In this document: positions 1 to 6,672 of the stretch, one piece after another
Layout of the letters: every line of letters starts with the position of its first letter
Position numbering within the stretch: the stretch's first letter is position 1
Source: Pseudomonadota bacterium
GTDB taxonomy: Bacteria; Pseudomonadota; Gammaproteobacteria; Pseudomonadales; UBA5518
DNA length: 7,041 nt
Reading direction: 5' to 3'
Assembly (NCBI GenBank): GCA_022705125.1
Contig: JAKJFB010000137.1
Location: 1 to 7,041 of the forward strand
Translations under genes and position numbers: made by a program
The notes under the pieces: model-generated
The model's database searches: none
Seen by the model: the letters and a program-made list of their open reading frames with translations, nothing else
What the model was told of the DNA's origin: nothing

Positions 1-519
1 GGTGCGGCACATCGCGTCCCACACATCCATGAAGCTCAAGGGCCCGGAGGCATCCGCGCCGACGCCCTTCACCGGCGCGCCCTTGGGGCGCAGCGTCGAG
101 AAGTCGTAGCCGATGCCGCAACCGGCTTTAAGCGTCAGGCCCGCCTCGAGGTTCTTCTCGAGGATGCCGAGCATCGAGTCCTCGATGGTGCCCGAAACGG
201 TGCAGTTGATGGTCGAGGTCGCGGGCTTGTGCTCCTGGGCGCCAGCGTTGGAAATGATACGCCCGGCCGGGATCGCGCCATTGCGCAAGGCCCACACGAA
301 ACGCTCGTACCAGTGCTGGCGCTGCTCTTCGGACTCCACTTCGGACAGCGCCTGTGCCACCCGGCGATAGGTGCCGTCGATGGTTTCGTCCAGCGGGTTA
401 CCCGCCTTGTCCTTCAGGCGGTACTTGCGATCCCAGATGTCTTCCGAGGCCGGTTGCAGGGCCGCGGGGACCTCCGCGCTGCGGCTGGTGGTTCTGACCT
501 TGAGTGCTTCTATGGACAT
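1..519 (-). CDS. nrdJ: Adenosylcobalamin-dependent (class II) ribonucleotide reductase, N-terminal 173 residues (3' end outside window)
   Basis: Reduces ribonucleotides to deoxyribonucleotides in the cytoplasm, using adenosylcobalamin to make the active thiyl radical without an oxygen-dependent small subunit. The visible protein starts MSIEALKVRTTSR and continues through an IPAGRIISNAG stretch (about residues 83-93), NCTVSGTIEDSM (105-116, with C106 the likely first redox cysteine) and LKAGCGIGYDFSTLRPKG (131-148), then leaves the window at FMDVWDAMCRT. These are family hallmarks of the NrdJ type common in Proteobacteria. There is no N-terminal ATP-cone of the kind found in class I NrdA, and the catalytic barrel begins almost at once, which favours class II. 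The ATG at 519 is chosen because a GAGCGAGG stretch (complement of 524-531) lies just upstream as a ribosome site. The upstream region carries NrdR-like boxes, so repression by NrdR is likely. A class I large subunit is the less likely alternative. The radical-cysteine and C-terminal regions are not visible. Confidence 0.88.
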   Translation of the reverse strand, partial: MSIEALKVRTTSRSAEVPAALQPASEDIWDRKYRLKDKAGNPLDETIDGTYRRVAQALSEVESEEQRQHWYERFVWALRNGAIPAGRIISNAGAQEHKPATSTINCTVSGTIEDSMLGILEKNLEAGLTLKAGCGIGYDFSTLRPKGAPVKGVGADASGPLSFMDVWDAMCRT

Positions 520-609
520 GTGCGCCTCGCTCGTATTCTTGGCCGGTTGATTTTGCGAGAGTTTTTCTGGTTGGTCGTTGCCGACGCATGCAAATCCCCC
601 GCATCGGCA

Positions 610-621
610 GATGACGTCATC
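610..621. repeat. 12-bp perfect palindrome in the nrdJ leader
   Basis: GATGACGTCATC is a perfect 12-bp inverted repeat with no spacer. It lies about 90 bp upstream of the nrdJ start codon, so probably within the transcribed leader or just downstream of the promoter. It could be a dimeric regulator site. I cannot assign a protein to it. Confidence 0.4.
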
Positions 622-640
622 GTGCGTTCGGGGAATCAAA

Positions 641-656
641 ACTCAAGATGCAGTGT
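641..656. promoter_or_regulatory. Candidate second (weaker) NrdR box
   Basis: ACTCAAGATGCAGTGT matches 12 of 16 positions of the NrdR consensus as I recall it (acaCwAtATaTwGtgt). It keeps the conserved C, central A/T steps, G and GTGT end. Its start is 33 bp from the start of the stronger box at 674-689, about three helical turns. Paired NrdR boxes at such spacing are the usual arrangement in front of ribonucleotide reductase genes. The position and spacing make it credible despite four mismatches. Confidence 0.62.
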
Positions 657-692
657 AATGGAGGTACATCAAAACACAATATGTAGTGTCAA
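652..692 (-). promoter_or_regulatory. Probable nrdJ promoter overlapping the NrdR box
   Basis: On the minus strand a perfect -35 hexamer TTGACA lies at 692-687, overlapping the edge of the strong NrdR box. The sequence 16-18 bp downstream offers only a poor -10. An alternative is TTGTGT (679-674) with TACACT (657-652), 16 bp apart. Either placement would let NrdR bound to the two boxes block RNA polymerase. The exact start of transcription cannot be fixed from sequence. Confidence 0.4.
674..689. promoter_or_regulatory. NrdR box (strong)
   Basis: ACACAATATGTAGTGT matches 15 of 16 positions of the NrdR consensus (acaCwAtATaTwGtgt) and is a near-palindrome. NrdR is the zinc-finger/ATP-cone repressor that senses dATP/ATP and represses ribonucleotide reductase operons in most bacteria. 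The site is about 155 bp upstream of the nrdJ ATG and overlaps the candidate -35, so repression of nrdJ is the natural reading. It sits about 147 bp before the small ORF on the other side, so an effect there is less likely. Confidence 0.85.
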
Positions 693-774
693 AGTTTTTT
701 GGCCTGCCTGCCGTTGGCAGGGACTTTGCACGGTCCCGGCGCTCCCTCCGGGCCTCCGTCGTAGGGGGAGCATA

Positions 775-804
775 TTGCCTGCCCGAAGCCCTTTTCGCTA
801 GCAT
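775..804 (+). promoter_or_regulatory. Weak candidate sigma-70 promoter for the rightward gene pair
   Basis: TTGCCT (775-780) and TAGCAT (799-804) each match the sigma-70 consensus at 4 of 6 positions and are separated by 18 bp. They would start a transcript about 25 nt before the ATG at 836. The match is modest and offered only because a promoter is needed in this gap. Confidence 0.25.
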
Positions 805-835
805 CCGCCCCGCTTGCCTCTACGGGAATTCCTCC

Positions 836-1027
836 ATGCGTGCATCGGCCCTCGGCCTCCCGCTGCTTTGCTGCTGCATTGCGGGTGCGCGCGCCATCGG
901 GCCCGGGTTGCGCGAGGAGTTCGCCATCCACCAGGCCGGAATCTACGCGGTCGGCGCGGTCGATGCCGGGGGGGGCGAGGCGATGGTCGGTCCCGTGCAC
1001 GACATGGCCCTGGACACCAACGCTTGA
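836..1027 (+). CDS. Small hypothetical protein with putative signal peptide, coupled to the downstream EEP gene
   Basis: A 63-residue frame that I do not recognise. It starts MRASALGLPLLCCCIAGARA, which resembles a short Sec signal peptide: an arginine, a hydrophobic core with three consecutive cysteines, then A-R-A as a possible cleavage site after residue 20. The remaining 43 residues are glycine- and acid-rich with no motif I know. A GGGAA sequence lies about 8 nt before the ATG. Codon third positions are GC-rich, as in neighbouring genes. Its TGA overlaps the probable TTG start of the EEP protein (TTGA at 1024-1027), the pattern expected of translationally coupled genes. It could also be a chance open frame, since long spurious frames are common at this GC content, or the relic of a longer gene. 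Confidence 0.4.
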   Translation: MRASALGLPLLCCCIAGARAIGPGLREEFAIHQAGIYAVGAVDAGGGEAMVGPVHDMALDTNA

Positions 1028-1794
1028 CGCGACAGCTGCGCATACTCACCTACAACATCCACAAGGGCTATTGCTCCGGCAACCGCCGTTTCGTCCTCGA
1101 GGGTATGCGGGCGCTGATCGCCGAGACGGGCGCCGACCTCGTGTTCCTGCAGGAGATCCATGGCCGCCACAGCGGCCATGCCCGCCACGAGGGGCGCTAC
1201 AGCTATCCCGAACAGCCGCATTTCGAGTATCTCGCCGACCAGTCGTGGCCGCACTACGCCTACGGGCGCAATGCCATCTACCGCAGGGGCGATCACGGCA
1301 ACGCGATCCTCAGCAAGTTTCCCTTCGTGCGCTGGGAGAACATCAACGTCGCGCTGTTTCCGCGCTCCAGCCGCAGCATCCTGCACGGGGTGATCGAGAT
1401 CCCCGAGAGCGGCTTTCGCCTGCACACGCTGTGCGTGCACCTCGGGCTGCTCGAGCAGGAGCGCCGCGGCCAGCTCGAGACGCTCGCCGAACGCATCGAG
1501 TCGCACGTGCCGCACGACGAGCCGCTGATCATTGCCGGCGACTTCAACGACTGGCGCCGCCGCGCCGGGCGCCACCTGCACGCCAGCCTCGGGGTGGACG
1601 AGCTGTTCCTCGAGCTCGAGGGGCGGCATGCGCGCAGCTTCCCGGTCTGGCAGCCGCTGCTCGCGATGGACCGGATCTACTATCGCGGGGTGCGGCCGCT
1701 CTCGTGCCAGCGTCTCAGTGCCGGGCCCTGGCGCGAGCTCTCGGACCACGCGGCGCTGATGGGGGAGTTCAGTCTCCCGCGCAAGCGTCGCTGA
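1024..1794 (+). CDS. Endonuclease/exonuclease/phosphatase (EEP) family protein, YbhP-like
   Basis: A 256-residue cytoplasmic-looking member of the Mg2+-dependent EEP fold, which cleaves phosphodiester or phosphomonoester bonds in nucleic acids or small phospho-compounds. Catalytic landmarks are all present: YNIHKG (N11), FLQEIHG (E44), CVHLG (H139), AGDFNDW (D173, N175), D216 in MDRIYY, and LSDHA (D241, H242). From memory, the sequence parallels E. coli YbhP along its whole length, including the YAYGRNA and HGNAILS segments, and the length is close to YbhP's roughly 253 residues. The frame stays open upstream to 814, but that extension has poor codon use and overlaps the small ORF, so TTG 1024 is preferred. 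CTG 1036 is another option. No strong ribosome site is seen, consistent with coupling to the upstream ORF. E. coli ybhP lies next to the cardiolipin synthase gene clsB; that neighbour is absent here. The substrate is unknown. Confidence 0.88.
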   Translation: MTRQLRILTYNIHKGYCSGNRRFVLEGMRALIAETGADLVFLQEIHGRHSGHARHEGRYSYPEQPHFEYLADQSWPHYAYGRNAIYRRGDHGNAILSKFPFVRWENINVALFPRSSRSILHGVIEIPESGFRLHTLCVHLGLLEQERRGQLETLAERIESHVPHDEPLIIAGDFNDWRRRAGRHLHASLGVDELFLELEGRHARSFPVWQPLLAMDRIYYRGVRPLSCQRLSAGPWRELSDHAALMGEFSLPRKRR

Positions 1795-1796
1795 TC

Positions 1797-4700
1797 TCAG
1801 TGAAAATCGCGTGAGCGTGTCTGCAGCGCGCCCAGCGCCGCGCTGTGGTCGAGAATCTCGCCGGCGATCACGTGGACCACGCTGTCGCGGCTCTCCATCA
1901 CGCCCTTGACCAGCAGCAGCTTCCCGCGCAGCAGCGCCTTGCGAAAGCGTTCCTGGCGGTCGCGCCAGACCACGACGTTGATGTTGCCGGTCTCGTCCTC
2001 CAGCGTGAGGAACAGCACGCCGCTCGCGGTGCCGGGGCGCTGGCGGCCGGTGACCAGTCCTGCCACGCGCACGAAACGGCCGCTGTTCAGCGCGTGCAGC
2101 TGGTGCGCGCTGCAGCAGCCCGCGAAGGGCTGACGCGCGCGCAGCAGCGCCAGCGGATGGCGCCCCAGCGTGAGGCCGATGCTGCGATAGTCCTGCACCA
2201 GGTCCTCGGCCTCCCCGGGCGCGGGCAGCTCGACCGCATCGTGCAGCAGCTGCGCGGTCTCGGCGCGGTCGAACAGGGGACGGGGCTCCTCGATCGCCGC
2301 GGCCTGCCAGTGCGCCTGGTGGCGGTGGCCGCCGAGGCGCACCAGCGCGCCGGCGCCGGCCAGCAGGTCCAGCTCGCTGCGATCGAGCAGTGCGCGGCGC
2401 GCGAGATCGTGCAGGTCGTCGAAGGCCCGGCGCCGGCGCGCGGCGACGATGCGCCCGGCCGCGGCAGCGTTGAAGCCGCTGATCTGGCGCAGGCCGAGGC
2501 GCAGCGCGGGGCTTTGCCCGTCGCACCTCTCCAGCGCGCAGTCCCACTCGCTGCGGTCCACGTCGACCGGCAGCACCGTGACGCCGTGGCGGCGCAGGTC
2601 CTGCACCAGCTGCGAGGGTGAGTAGAAGCCCATCGGCTGGCTGTTCAGCAGCGCGCAGCAGAAGGCGGCCGGGTAGTGGCACTTCAGCCAGGCCGAGGCG
2701 TAGGCGAGCAGCGCGAAGCTCGCCGCGTGCGACTCGGGAAAGCCGTAGTCCCCGAAGCCCTTCATCTGGTTGAACAGGCGCTCGGCGAACTCGCGGCTGT
2801 GGCCGCGTGCGAGCATGCCGTTGATGACCTTGTCCTCGAAGGCGGCGAGCGTGCCGTTGCGCTTCCAGGCCGCCATCGCACGGCGCAGCTGGTCGGCCTC
2901 GCCGCCGCTGAACCCGGCCGCGACCATCGCGAGCTTGATCACCTGCTCCTGGAAGATCGGCACGCCCAGGGTGCGTTCCAGCACGGCGCGAACCTCCTCG
3001 TTGGGATAGGTGACGGGCTCGAGTCCCTGGCGGCGCTTCAGGTAGGGGTGGACCATATCGCCCTGGATCGGCCCCGGGCGCACGATCGCGACCTCGATCA
3101 CCAGGTCGTAGAAGGTGCGCGGCTTCAGTCGCGGCAGCATGGCCATCTGCGCGCGCGATTCGACCTGGAACACGCCCACGCTGTCGGCGCGCGCGAGCAT
3201 CGCGAAGGTGCAGGGATCCTCGGCCGGGATACGGCTCATGTCGATCTCCACGCCGTGCGCGGCGCGGATCAAGGCGAAGGCGCGCCGCAGCGCGCTCAGC
3301 ATGCCGAGCGCGAGGATGTCGACCTTCAGCAGACCCAGCGCCTCGATGTCGTTCTTGTCCCACTGGATCACGGTGCGATCCATCATCGCGGCATTCTCGA
3401 CCGGCACCAGCGCCGCGATGGGGCTGCGCGTGATGATGAAGCCGCCGACATGCTGCGAGAGGTGACGCGGGAAACCGAGGATCTCGCGCACCAGGCGCAT
3501 GAAATGCCCGGCCATGCTGCTCGCGCCGGCGAGATGCTCCTCCTCGAAACGCCGCGCGAGATCGCCGTGGCGGTCCCACCACGACAGCGACTTCGCCAGC
3601 TGCTCGACGAACAGCGGATCCAGCCCCAGCGCCTTGCCCACGTCGCGCACGGCGCTGCGCGGGCGATAACTGATGATGGTCGCGGCCAGCGCGGCGCGTT
3701 CGCGCGTGTACTTGCGGTAGATGTACTGGATGACTTCCTCGCGCCGCTCGTGCTCGAAGTCGACGTCGATGTCGGGCGGTTCGTTGCGCTCCTTCGAGAT
3801 GAAGCGCTCGAACAGAACGGCGCTGCGATCGGGGTCGACCTCGGTGATGAACAGGCAGTAGCACACGGCGGAATTGGCCGCCGAGCCGCGTCCCTGGCAC
3901 AGGATGCCGTTGCCGCGCGCGAACTGCACGAGGTCGTGCACGGTCAGGAAATAGTATTCGTAGGCAAGCTCGGCGATCAGGACGAGCTCCTTCTCGATCA
4001 GCGCCTGCGCGCGCCGCGGCACACCGTCCGGCCAGCGCTGCTGTGCGCCCGCGAGCACCAGGCGGCGCAGCCAGGCCGTCGGCGTCATGCCCGGCGGCAC
4101 GACTTCCTCGGGGTATTCGTAGCGCAGCTCCCCGAGCGTGAAGGAACAGCGCTGCGCGATGCGCACGCTCTCCGCGAGCAGCGCCGCCGGGTAGAGGCGG
4201 CGCAGCCGCTCGAGCGCGCGCAGGTGGCGCTCGGCATTGGCGGCAAGGCGCGTGCCCAGTTGCTGCACCGGGGTGTTGAGGCGGATCGCACACAGCGTGT
4301 CGGCGAGCGCCTTGCGCTGCGCGACGTGCATCTCGACGCCGCCGCAGGCGACCATCGGCAAGCCGAGCCGGGCGGCGAGCTGGTAGAGCCGCAGGTAGCG
4401 CTGCTGCTCGCCGGCGCCGAGCAGCAGTTCGACCCCGAGCCAGAGCCTCCCGGCGAACAGCGTGCCGAGCGCCTCGCCCTGGCGCTGCAGGGGCTCGATC
4501 GCGGCGGTGCCCGGTAGCCAGATCGCCAGGCAGTGGCGCACGTTTACCTCGAAGTCGCGCAACTGCACCGCGTATTCACCCTTGGGGCTGCGCCGGCGCG
4601 CCAGCGTGATCAGTCCCGAGAGCTCGGCATAGGCACGGCGGTCGGGCGCCAGCAGCACTAGCAGCAGTTCACCGTCGAGGCGGAACTCGGCGCCGATGAT

Positions 4701-4904
4701 CAGGTGCAGGCCGTGCTCGCGCGCCGCCACGTGGGCCTTGACCACGCCGGCCAGCGAGCACTCGTCGGTGATCGCGAGCGCGCGGTAGCCCTGGCGCGCG
4801 GCCTCGGCGACCAGCTCCTCGGGGTGCGAGGCGCCACGCAGGAAGCTGAAATTGCTGATGCAGTGCAGTTCGGCGTAGGACATCTTCGGGTGGCGGTCGG
4901 GCAT
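1797..4904 (-). CDS. dnaE2: Error-prone DNA polymerase DnaE2/ImuC (C-family)
   Basis: A full-length (1035-residue) alternative DNA polymerase III alpha subunit that acts in SOS translesion synthesis and damage-induced mutagenesis, normally with ImuA and the ImuB hub protein. Order of features: PHP domain from [16 protein letters not shown] (11-26) with [14 protein letters not shown] (42-55); C-family polymerase core with [12 protein letters not shown] (338-349), [16 protein letters not shown] (377-392; D380 and D382 are predicted metal ligands) and the third aspartate D529 in [12 protein letters not shown]; helix-hairpin-helix near 800-830; OB-fold about 943-1015; and the typical DnaE2 C-terminal SRDFH. 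No frameshift is seen. M1 (4904) is one base from the LexA box. M8 (4883), starting MSYAELHC, fits the family's usual N-terminus better and leaves room for a short leader, so it may be the real start; neither has a clear ribosome site. Expression should be LexA-controlled. imuA and imuB are not adjacent: the upstream neighbour is ycgN, divergent. The stop lies 2 bp from the stop of the convergent EEP gene. Confidence 0.96.
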   Translation of the reverse strand: MPDRHPKMSYAELHCISNFSFLRGASHPEELVAEAARQGYRALAITDECSLAGVVKAHVAAREHGLHLIIGAEFRLDGELLLVLLAPDRRAYAELSGLITLARRRSPKGEYAVQLRDFEVNVRHCLAIWLPGTAAIEPLQRQGEALGTLFAGRLWLGVELLLGAGEQQRYLRLYQLAARLGLPMVACGGVEMHVAQRKALADTLCAIRLNTPVQQLGTRLAANAERHLRALERLRRLYPAALLAESVRIAQRCSFTLGELRYEYPEEVVPPGMTPTAWLRRLVLAGAQQRWPDGVPRRAQALIEKELVLIAELAYEYYFLTVHDLVQFARGNGILCQGRGSAANSAVCYCLFITEVDPDRSAVLFERFISKERNEPPDIDVDFEHERREEVIQYIYRKYTRERAALAATIISYRPRSAVRDVGKALGLDPLFVEQLAKSLSWWDRHGDLARRFEEEHLAGASSMAGHFMRLVREILGFPRHLSQHVGGFIITRSPIAALVPVENAAMMDRTVIQWDKNDIEALGLLKVDILALGMLSALRRAFALIRAAHGVEIDMSRIPAEDPCTFAMLARADSVGVFQVESRAQMAMLPRLKPRTFYDLVIEVAIVRPGPIQGDMVHPYLKRRQGLEPVTYPNEEVRAVLERTLGVPIFQEQVIKLAMVAAGFSGGEADQLRRAMAAWKRNGTLAAFEDKVINGMLARGHSREFAERLFNQMKGFGDYGFPESHAASFALLAYASAWLKCHYPAAFCCALLNSQPMGFYSPSQLVQDLRRHGVTVLPVDVDRSEWDCALERCDGQSPALRLGLRQISGFNAAAAGRIVAARRRRAFDDLHDLARRALLDRSELDLLAGAGALVRLGGHRHQAHWQAAAIEEPRPLFDRAETAQLLHDAVELPAPGEAEDLVQDYRSIGLTLGRHPLALLRARQPFAGCCSAHQLHALNSGRFVRVAGLVTGRQRPGTASGVLFLTLEDETGNINVVVWRDRQERFRKALLRGKLLLVKGVMESRDSVVHVIAGEILDHSAALGALQTRSRDFH

Positions 4905-4905
4905 T

Positions 4906-4925
4906 TACTGTATTTATATACAGTA
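4906..4925. promoter_or_regulatory. LexA (SOS) box
   Basis: TACTGTATTTATATACAGTA carries the core CTGT-N8-ACAG (4908-4923), flanking TA on both sides, and an AT-only centre. This is nearly identical to the ideal E. coli-type SOS box, so tight LexA repression released by DNA damage is expected. It ends one base before the first possible ATG of dnaE2 (4904) and lies 31 bp before the first ATG of the divergent frame (4957), 64 bp before its preferred start at 4990. Confidence 0.95.
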
Positions 4926-4948
4926 CATAAAGCCTTTGCGGCTGCCAA
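4913..4948 (-). promoter_or_regulatory. Candidate dnaE2 promoter embedded in the LexA box
   Basis: On the minus strand TTGGCA (4948-4943, 5 of 6 match to the -35 consensus) is followed after 17 bp by TACTGT (4925-4920), the first half of the LexA box. A better-looking -10, TATAAA (4918-4913), also lies within the box but is 24 bp away from that -35. Either choice puts the RNA start only a few bases before, or within, the first ATG of dnaE2. LexA bound here would cover the -10. Confidence 0.45.
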
Positions 4949-4989
4949 CCGCTAACATGCGCACCTCGATACCGCAGATGGATCCCCCG

Positions 4990-5442
4990 ATGGCCGCCCC
5001 CCGCGCCGCACCCTTCTGGAGCAGCAAGACTCTCGATCAGCTGAATCGGGAAGAATGGGAGTCGTTGTGCGACGGCTGCGGGCTGTGCTGCCTGCAGAAG
5101 CTCGAGGACGAGTACACACGTCGGGTCTACTACACCAATGTGGCCTGCAAGCTGCTCGACCTGGAGAGCTGCCAGTGCAGCAACTACGCGCGGCGCCAGG
5201 AGTACGTGCCCGACTGCATCGCGCTCACGCCCGGCGATGCCGATGCCTACCGCTGGCTCCCCGAGACCTGCGCCTACCGCCTGGTCGCCCAGGGTGACGA
5301 GCTACCCCCCTGGCACCACCTGGTCTGCGGCGATCGTGGCGCGGTGCATCGTGCCGGCATCTCGCGCGCCGGCCAGATGCTGCCCGAGGCCGCCGTGCCC
5401 GAGGACGCCTGGGAAGAGCACATCATCTTCCGCATCGGCTGA
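4990..5442 (+). CDS. ycgN: YcgN family (UPF0260) cysteine-cluster protein
   Basis: A 150-residue cytoplasmic protein of the YcgN/UPF0260 family, related to YkgJ-type proteins whose cysteine cluster is predicted to bind a metal or Fe-S centre. The exact function is not established. Key residues: CDGCGLCC (C27, C30, C33, C34), then C53, C61, C63 (CQC), C76 in PDCIALT, C94 in TCAYRL and C113. The segments [18 protein letters not shown] and [10 protein letters not shown] closely parallel E. coli YcgN, which is about 153 residues long. The start at 4990 gives that length and has GGA seven bases upstream (4980-4982). ATG 4978 and ATG 4957 are in-frame alternatives giving 154 or 161 residues. The gene is divergent from dnaE2 and shares its LexA-box promoter region, so co-regulation by LexA is possible but not shown. 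It is followed after 54 bp by an acyl-CoA dehydrogenase gene on the same strand. Confidence 0.9.
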   Translation: MAAPRAAPFWSSKTLDQLNREEWESLCDGCGLCCLQKLEDEYTRRVYYTNVACKLLDLESCQCSNYARRQEYVPDCIALTPGDADAYRWLPETCAYRLVAQGDELPPWHHLVCGDRGAVHRAGISRAGQMLPEAAVPEDAWEEHIIFRIG

Positions 5443-5454
5443 GGCCGGCCCGCC

Positions 5455-5493
5455 ATGAAAAGAATCCGTTCCGTGTTTGTACAAGGAAACTGA
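5455..5493 (+). CDS. Possible 12-codon upstream ORF before the acyl-CoA dehydrogenase
   Basis: The frame MKRIRSVFVQGN-stop lies entirely in the 54-bp gap after ycgN and ends 3 bp before the ATG of the acyl-CoA dehydrogenase. The latter's AGGA ribosome site (5484-5487) is inside it. The peptide is basic and lacks the codon runs of an attenuator. It may be a coupling or leader ORF, or simply chance; there is no strong ribosome site of its own. Confidence 0.2.
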   Translation: MKRIRSVFVQGN

Positions 5494-5496
5494 ATC

Positions 5497-6669
5497 ATGT
5501 CGCTCGATTTCGACAGCGCGCGCCTGCGTGATCCCAACCTTCGCCCCGAGCACGAGGAGTGGCGCACGCAGCTGCGCCGCTTCATCGACCGCGAGATCAT
5601 GCCCCGCGTCGATGAGTGGGACGAGGCCTGCCGCATTCCCGACGAGCTGTGGCCGAAGGCGGCCGCGATCGGGTTGCTCGGGCTCGGCTACCCGGAAGCC
5701 TACGGCGGCACCGCCGAGGGCATCGACATCTACCACCTGAACATCGTTGCCGAGGAACTCGCGCGCACCAGCCTTGGCGGCATCAACAGCACGCTGCTGG
5801 TGCATGGCATCGGGCTGCCTCCCGTGGTGAATTTCGCCAGCGACGCGTTGAAGGAGGCGGTGATCCCGCCGATCCTGCGCGGCGAGAAGCGCATCTCGCT
5901 GGCGATCACCGAACCCTCGGGCGGCTCGGACGTCGCCAACATCCAGACCACCGCGCGGCGCGACGGCGAGCACTACATCGTCAACGGCGCCAAGACATTC
6001 ATCTCCGGCGGCATGGGCGCGAACTGGTTCACCACCGCCGTGCGCACGGGCGGCGAGGGCGGACGCGGCATCTCGGTGCTGCTCATACCGGCCGACAGCG
6101 CCGGCGTGGCGCGCACGCCGCTGGCACGCAAGCAGGGCTGGTGGTGCTCGGACACCGCGACGATCCACTTCGACGAGGTGCGCGTGCCGGCGGCGAACCT
6201 GGTCGGTCCCGAGAACATGGGCTTCCTGGTGCTGATGGCCAACTTCAACCACGAGCGCATGGCGATGGCGGTGGGCATGGAAGCCTTCGCGCGCGTGTGC
6301 CTGGAGGAAGCCGTGAGCTGGGCGCGCGAGCGGCGCACCTTCGGCAAGCGCCTCGCGGACCACCAGGTCATCCGCCACAAGATCGCGCAGATGAAGCAGC
6401 GCATCAACGCCACGCAGGCCTACATCCAGATGTGCTCGCGCCAGATCGTCGACGGCACGGTGCAGCCCGGCGATATCGCGCTGCTGAAAGTGCAGGCCAG
6501 CGAGACCATGGAGTTCTGCGCGCGCGAGGCGATGCAGGTGCTCGGTGGCGCGGGTTACCTGCGCGGCAACCGCGTTGAGCGCATCTACCGCGAGGTGCGC
6601 GTGAACGCGATCGGCGGCGGCTCAGAGGAGATCATGCGCGATCTCGCGGCGCGCCAGTTCGGCTTCTGA
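5497..6669 (+). CDS. Acyl-CoA dehydrogenase, LCAD/IVD-like active-site layout
   Basis: A 390-residue FAD-dependent dehydrogenase that introduces the alpha-beta double bond in an acyl-CoA and passes electrons to electron-transfer flavoprotein. Order: N-terminal helical domain (about 15-130), beta domain with the signature AITEPSGGSD (136-145), and C-terminal helical domain with RRTFGKRLADHQ (279-290) and QVLGGAGYLRGNRVERIYRE (347-366). The usual medium/short-chain YEGT catalytic motif is replaced by IGGGSEEIM (372-380), with glycine where the base would be. A glutamate is instead present in FNHERMAMA (E253), where the catalytic base sits in long-chain and isovaleryl-CoA dehydrogenases. The substrate is therefore probably a long-chain or branched acyl-CoA, but cannot be fixed. 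AGGA lies 9 bp before the ATG. A second acyl-CoA dehydrogenase gene follows after 152 bp of repeat-bearing spacer. Confidence 0.95.
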   Translation: MSLDFDSARLRDPNLRPEHEEWRTQLRRFIDREIMPRVDEWDEACRIPDELWPKAAAIGLLGLGYPEAYGGTAEGIDIYHLNIVAEELARTSLGGINSTLLVHGIGLPPVVNFASDALKEAVIPPILRGEKRISLAITEPSGGSDVANIQTTARRDGEHYIVNGAKTFISGGMGANWFTTAVRTGGEGGRGISVLLIPADSAGVARTPLARKQGWWCSDTATIHFDEVRVPAANLVGPENMGFLVLMANFNHERMAMAVGMEAFARVCLEEAVSWARERRTFGKRLADHQVIRHKIAQMKQRINATQAYIQMCSRQIVDGTVQPGDIALLKVQASETMEFCAREAMQVLGGAGYLRGNRVERIYREVRVNAIGGGSEEIMRDLAARQFGF

Positions 6670-6672
6670 GCT

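Larger units (their letters stand above)
520..835. other. Divergent intergenic region between nrdJ and the small ORF/EEP gene pair
   Basis: This 316-bp stretch separates nrdJ (leftward) from the 836-1794 gene pair (rightward). The half nearer nrdJ (600-692) is locally AT-richer and holds two NrdR-box-like palindromes, a TTGACA hexamer and the palindrome at 610-621. The half nearer the rightward genes is GC-rich. It contains a small hairpin (CCTGCC at 707-712, loop GTT, GGCAGG at 716-721) with a T-run before it on the plus strand rather than after it, so it is not a terminator for either strand. I see no tRNA, riboswitch or convincing additional ORF here. Confidence 0.7.

Noticed and set aside
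520..692. Cobalamin riboswitch in the nrdJ leader
   Set aside because: A B12-dependent enzyme could suggest one, but I see no B12-box-like sequence or the expected long structured leader. The NrdR boxes give a sufficient regulatory explanation.
707..721. Hairpin CCTGCC-GTT-GGCAGG as a terminator
   Set aside because: The T-run (695-700) precedes it on the plus strand and no T-run follows it on either strand. It also lies upstream of the nrdJ promoter rather than after a gene.
814..1023. N-terminal extension of the EEP protein to a TTG at 814
   Set aside because: Codon use in this frame is unlike the rest of the gene, the sequence has no EEP character, and the family length (about 253 residues) is met exactly by starting at 1024.
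943..4293. A 1116-codon minus-strand open frame overlapping dnaE2 and the EEP gene
   Set aside because: It lies out of frame with dnaE2 and antisense to the EEP gene, is dominated by Arg/Ala/Pro/Gly low-complexity sequence, and contains no domain. Such frames are by-products of GC-rich third positions.
2676..4517. A 613-codon plus-strand open frame antisense to dnaE2
   Set aside because: It is His/Asp/Arg/Ala-rich with no recognisable motif, while the opposite strand encodes an intact, motif-complete polymerase. It is a shadow frame.
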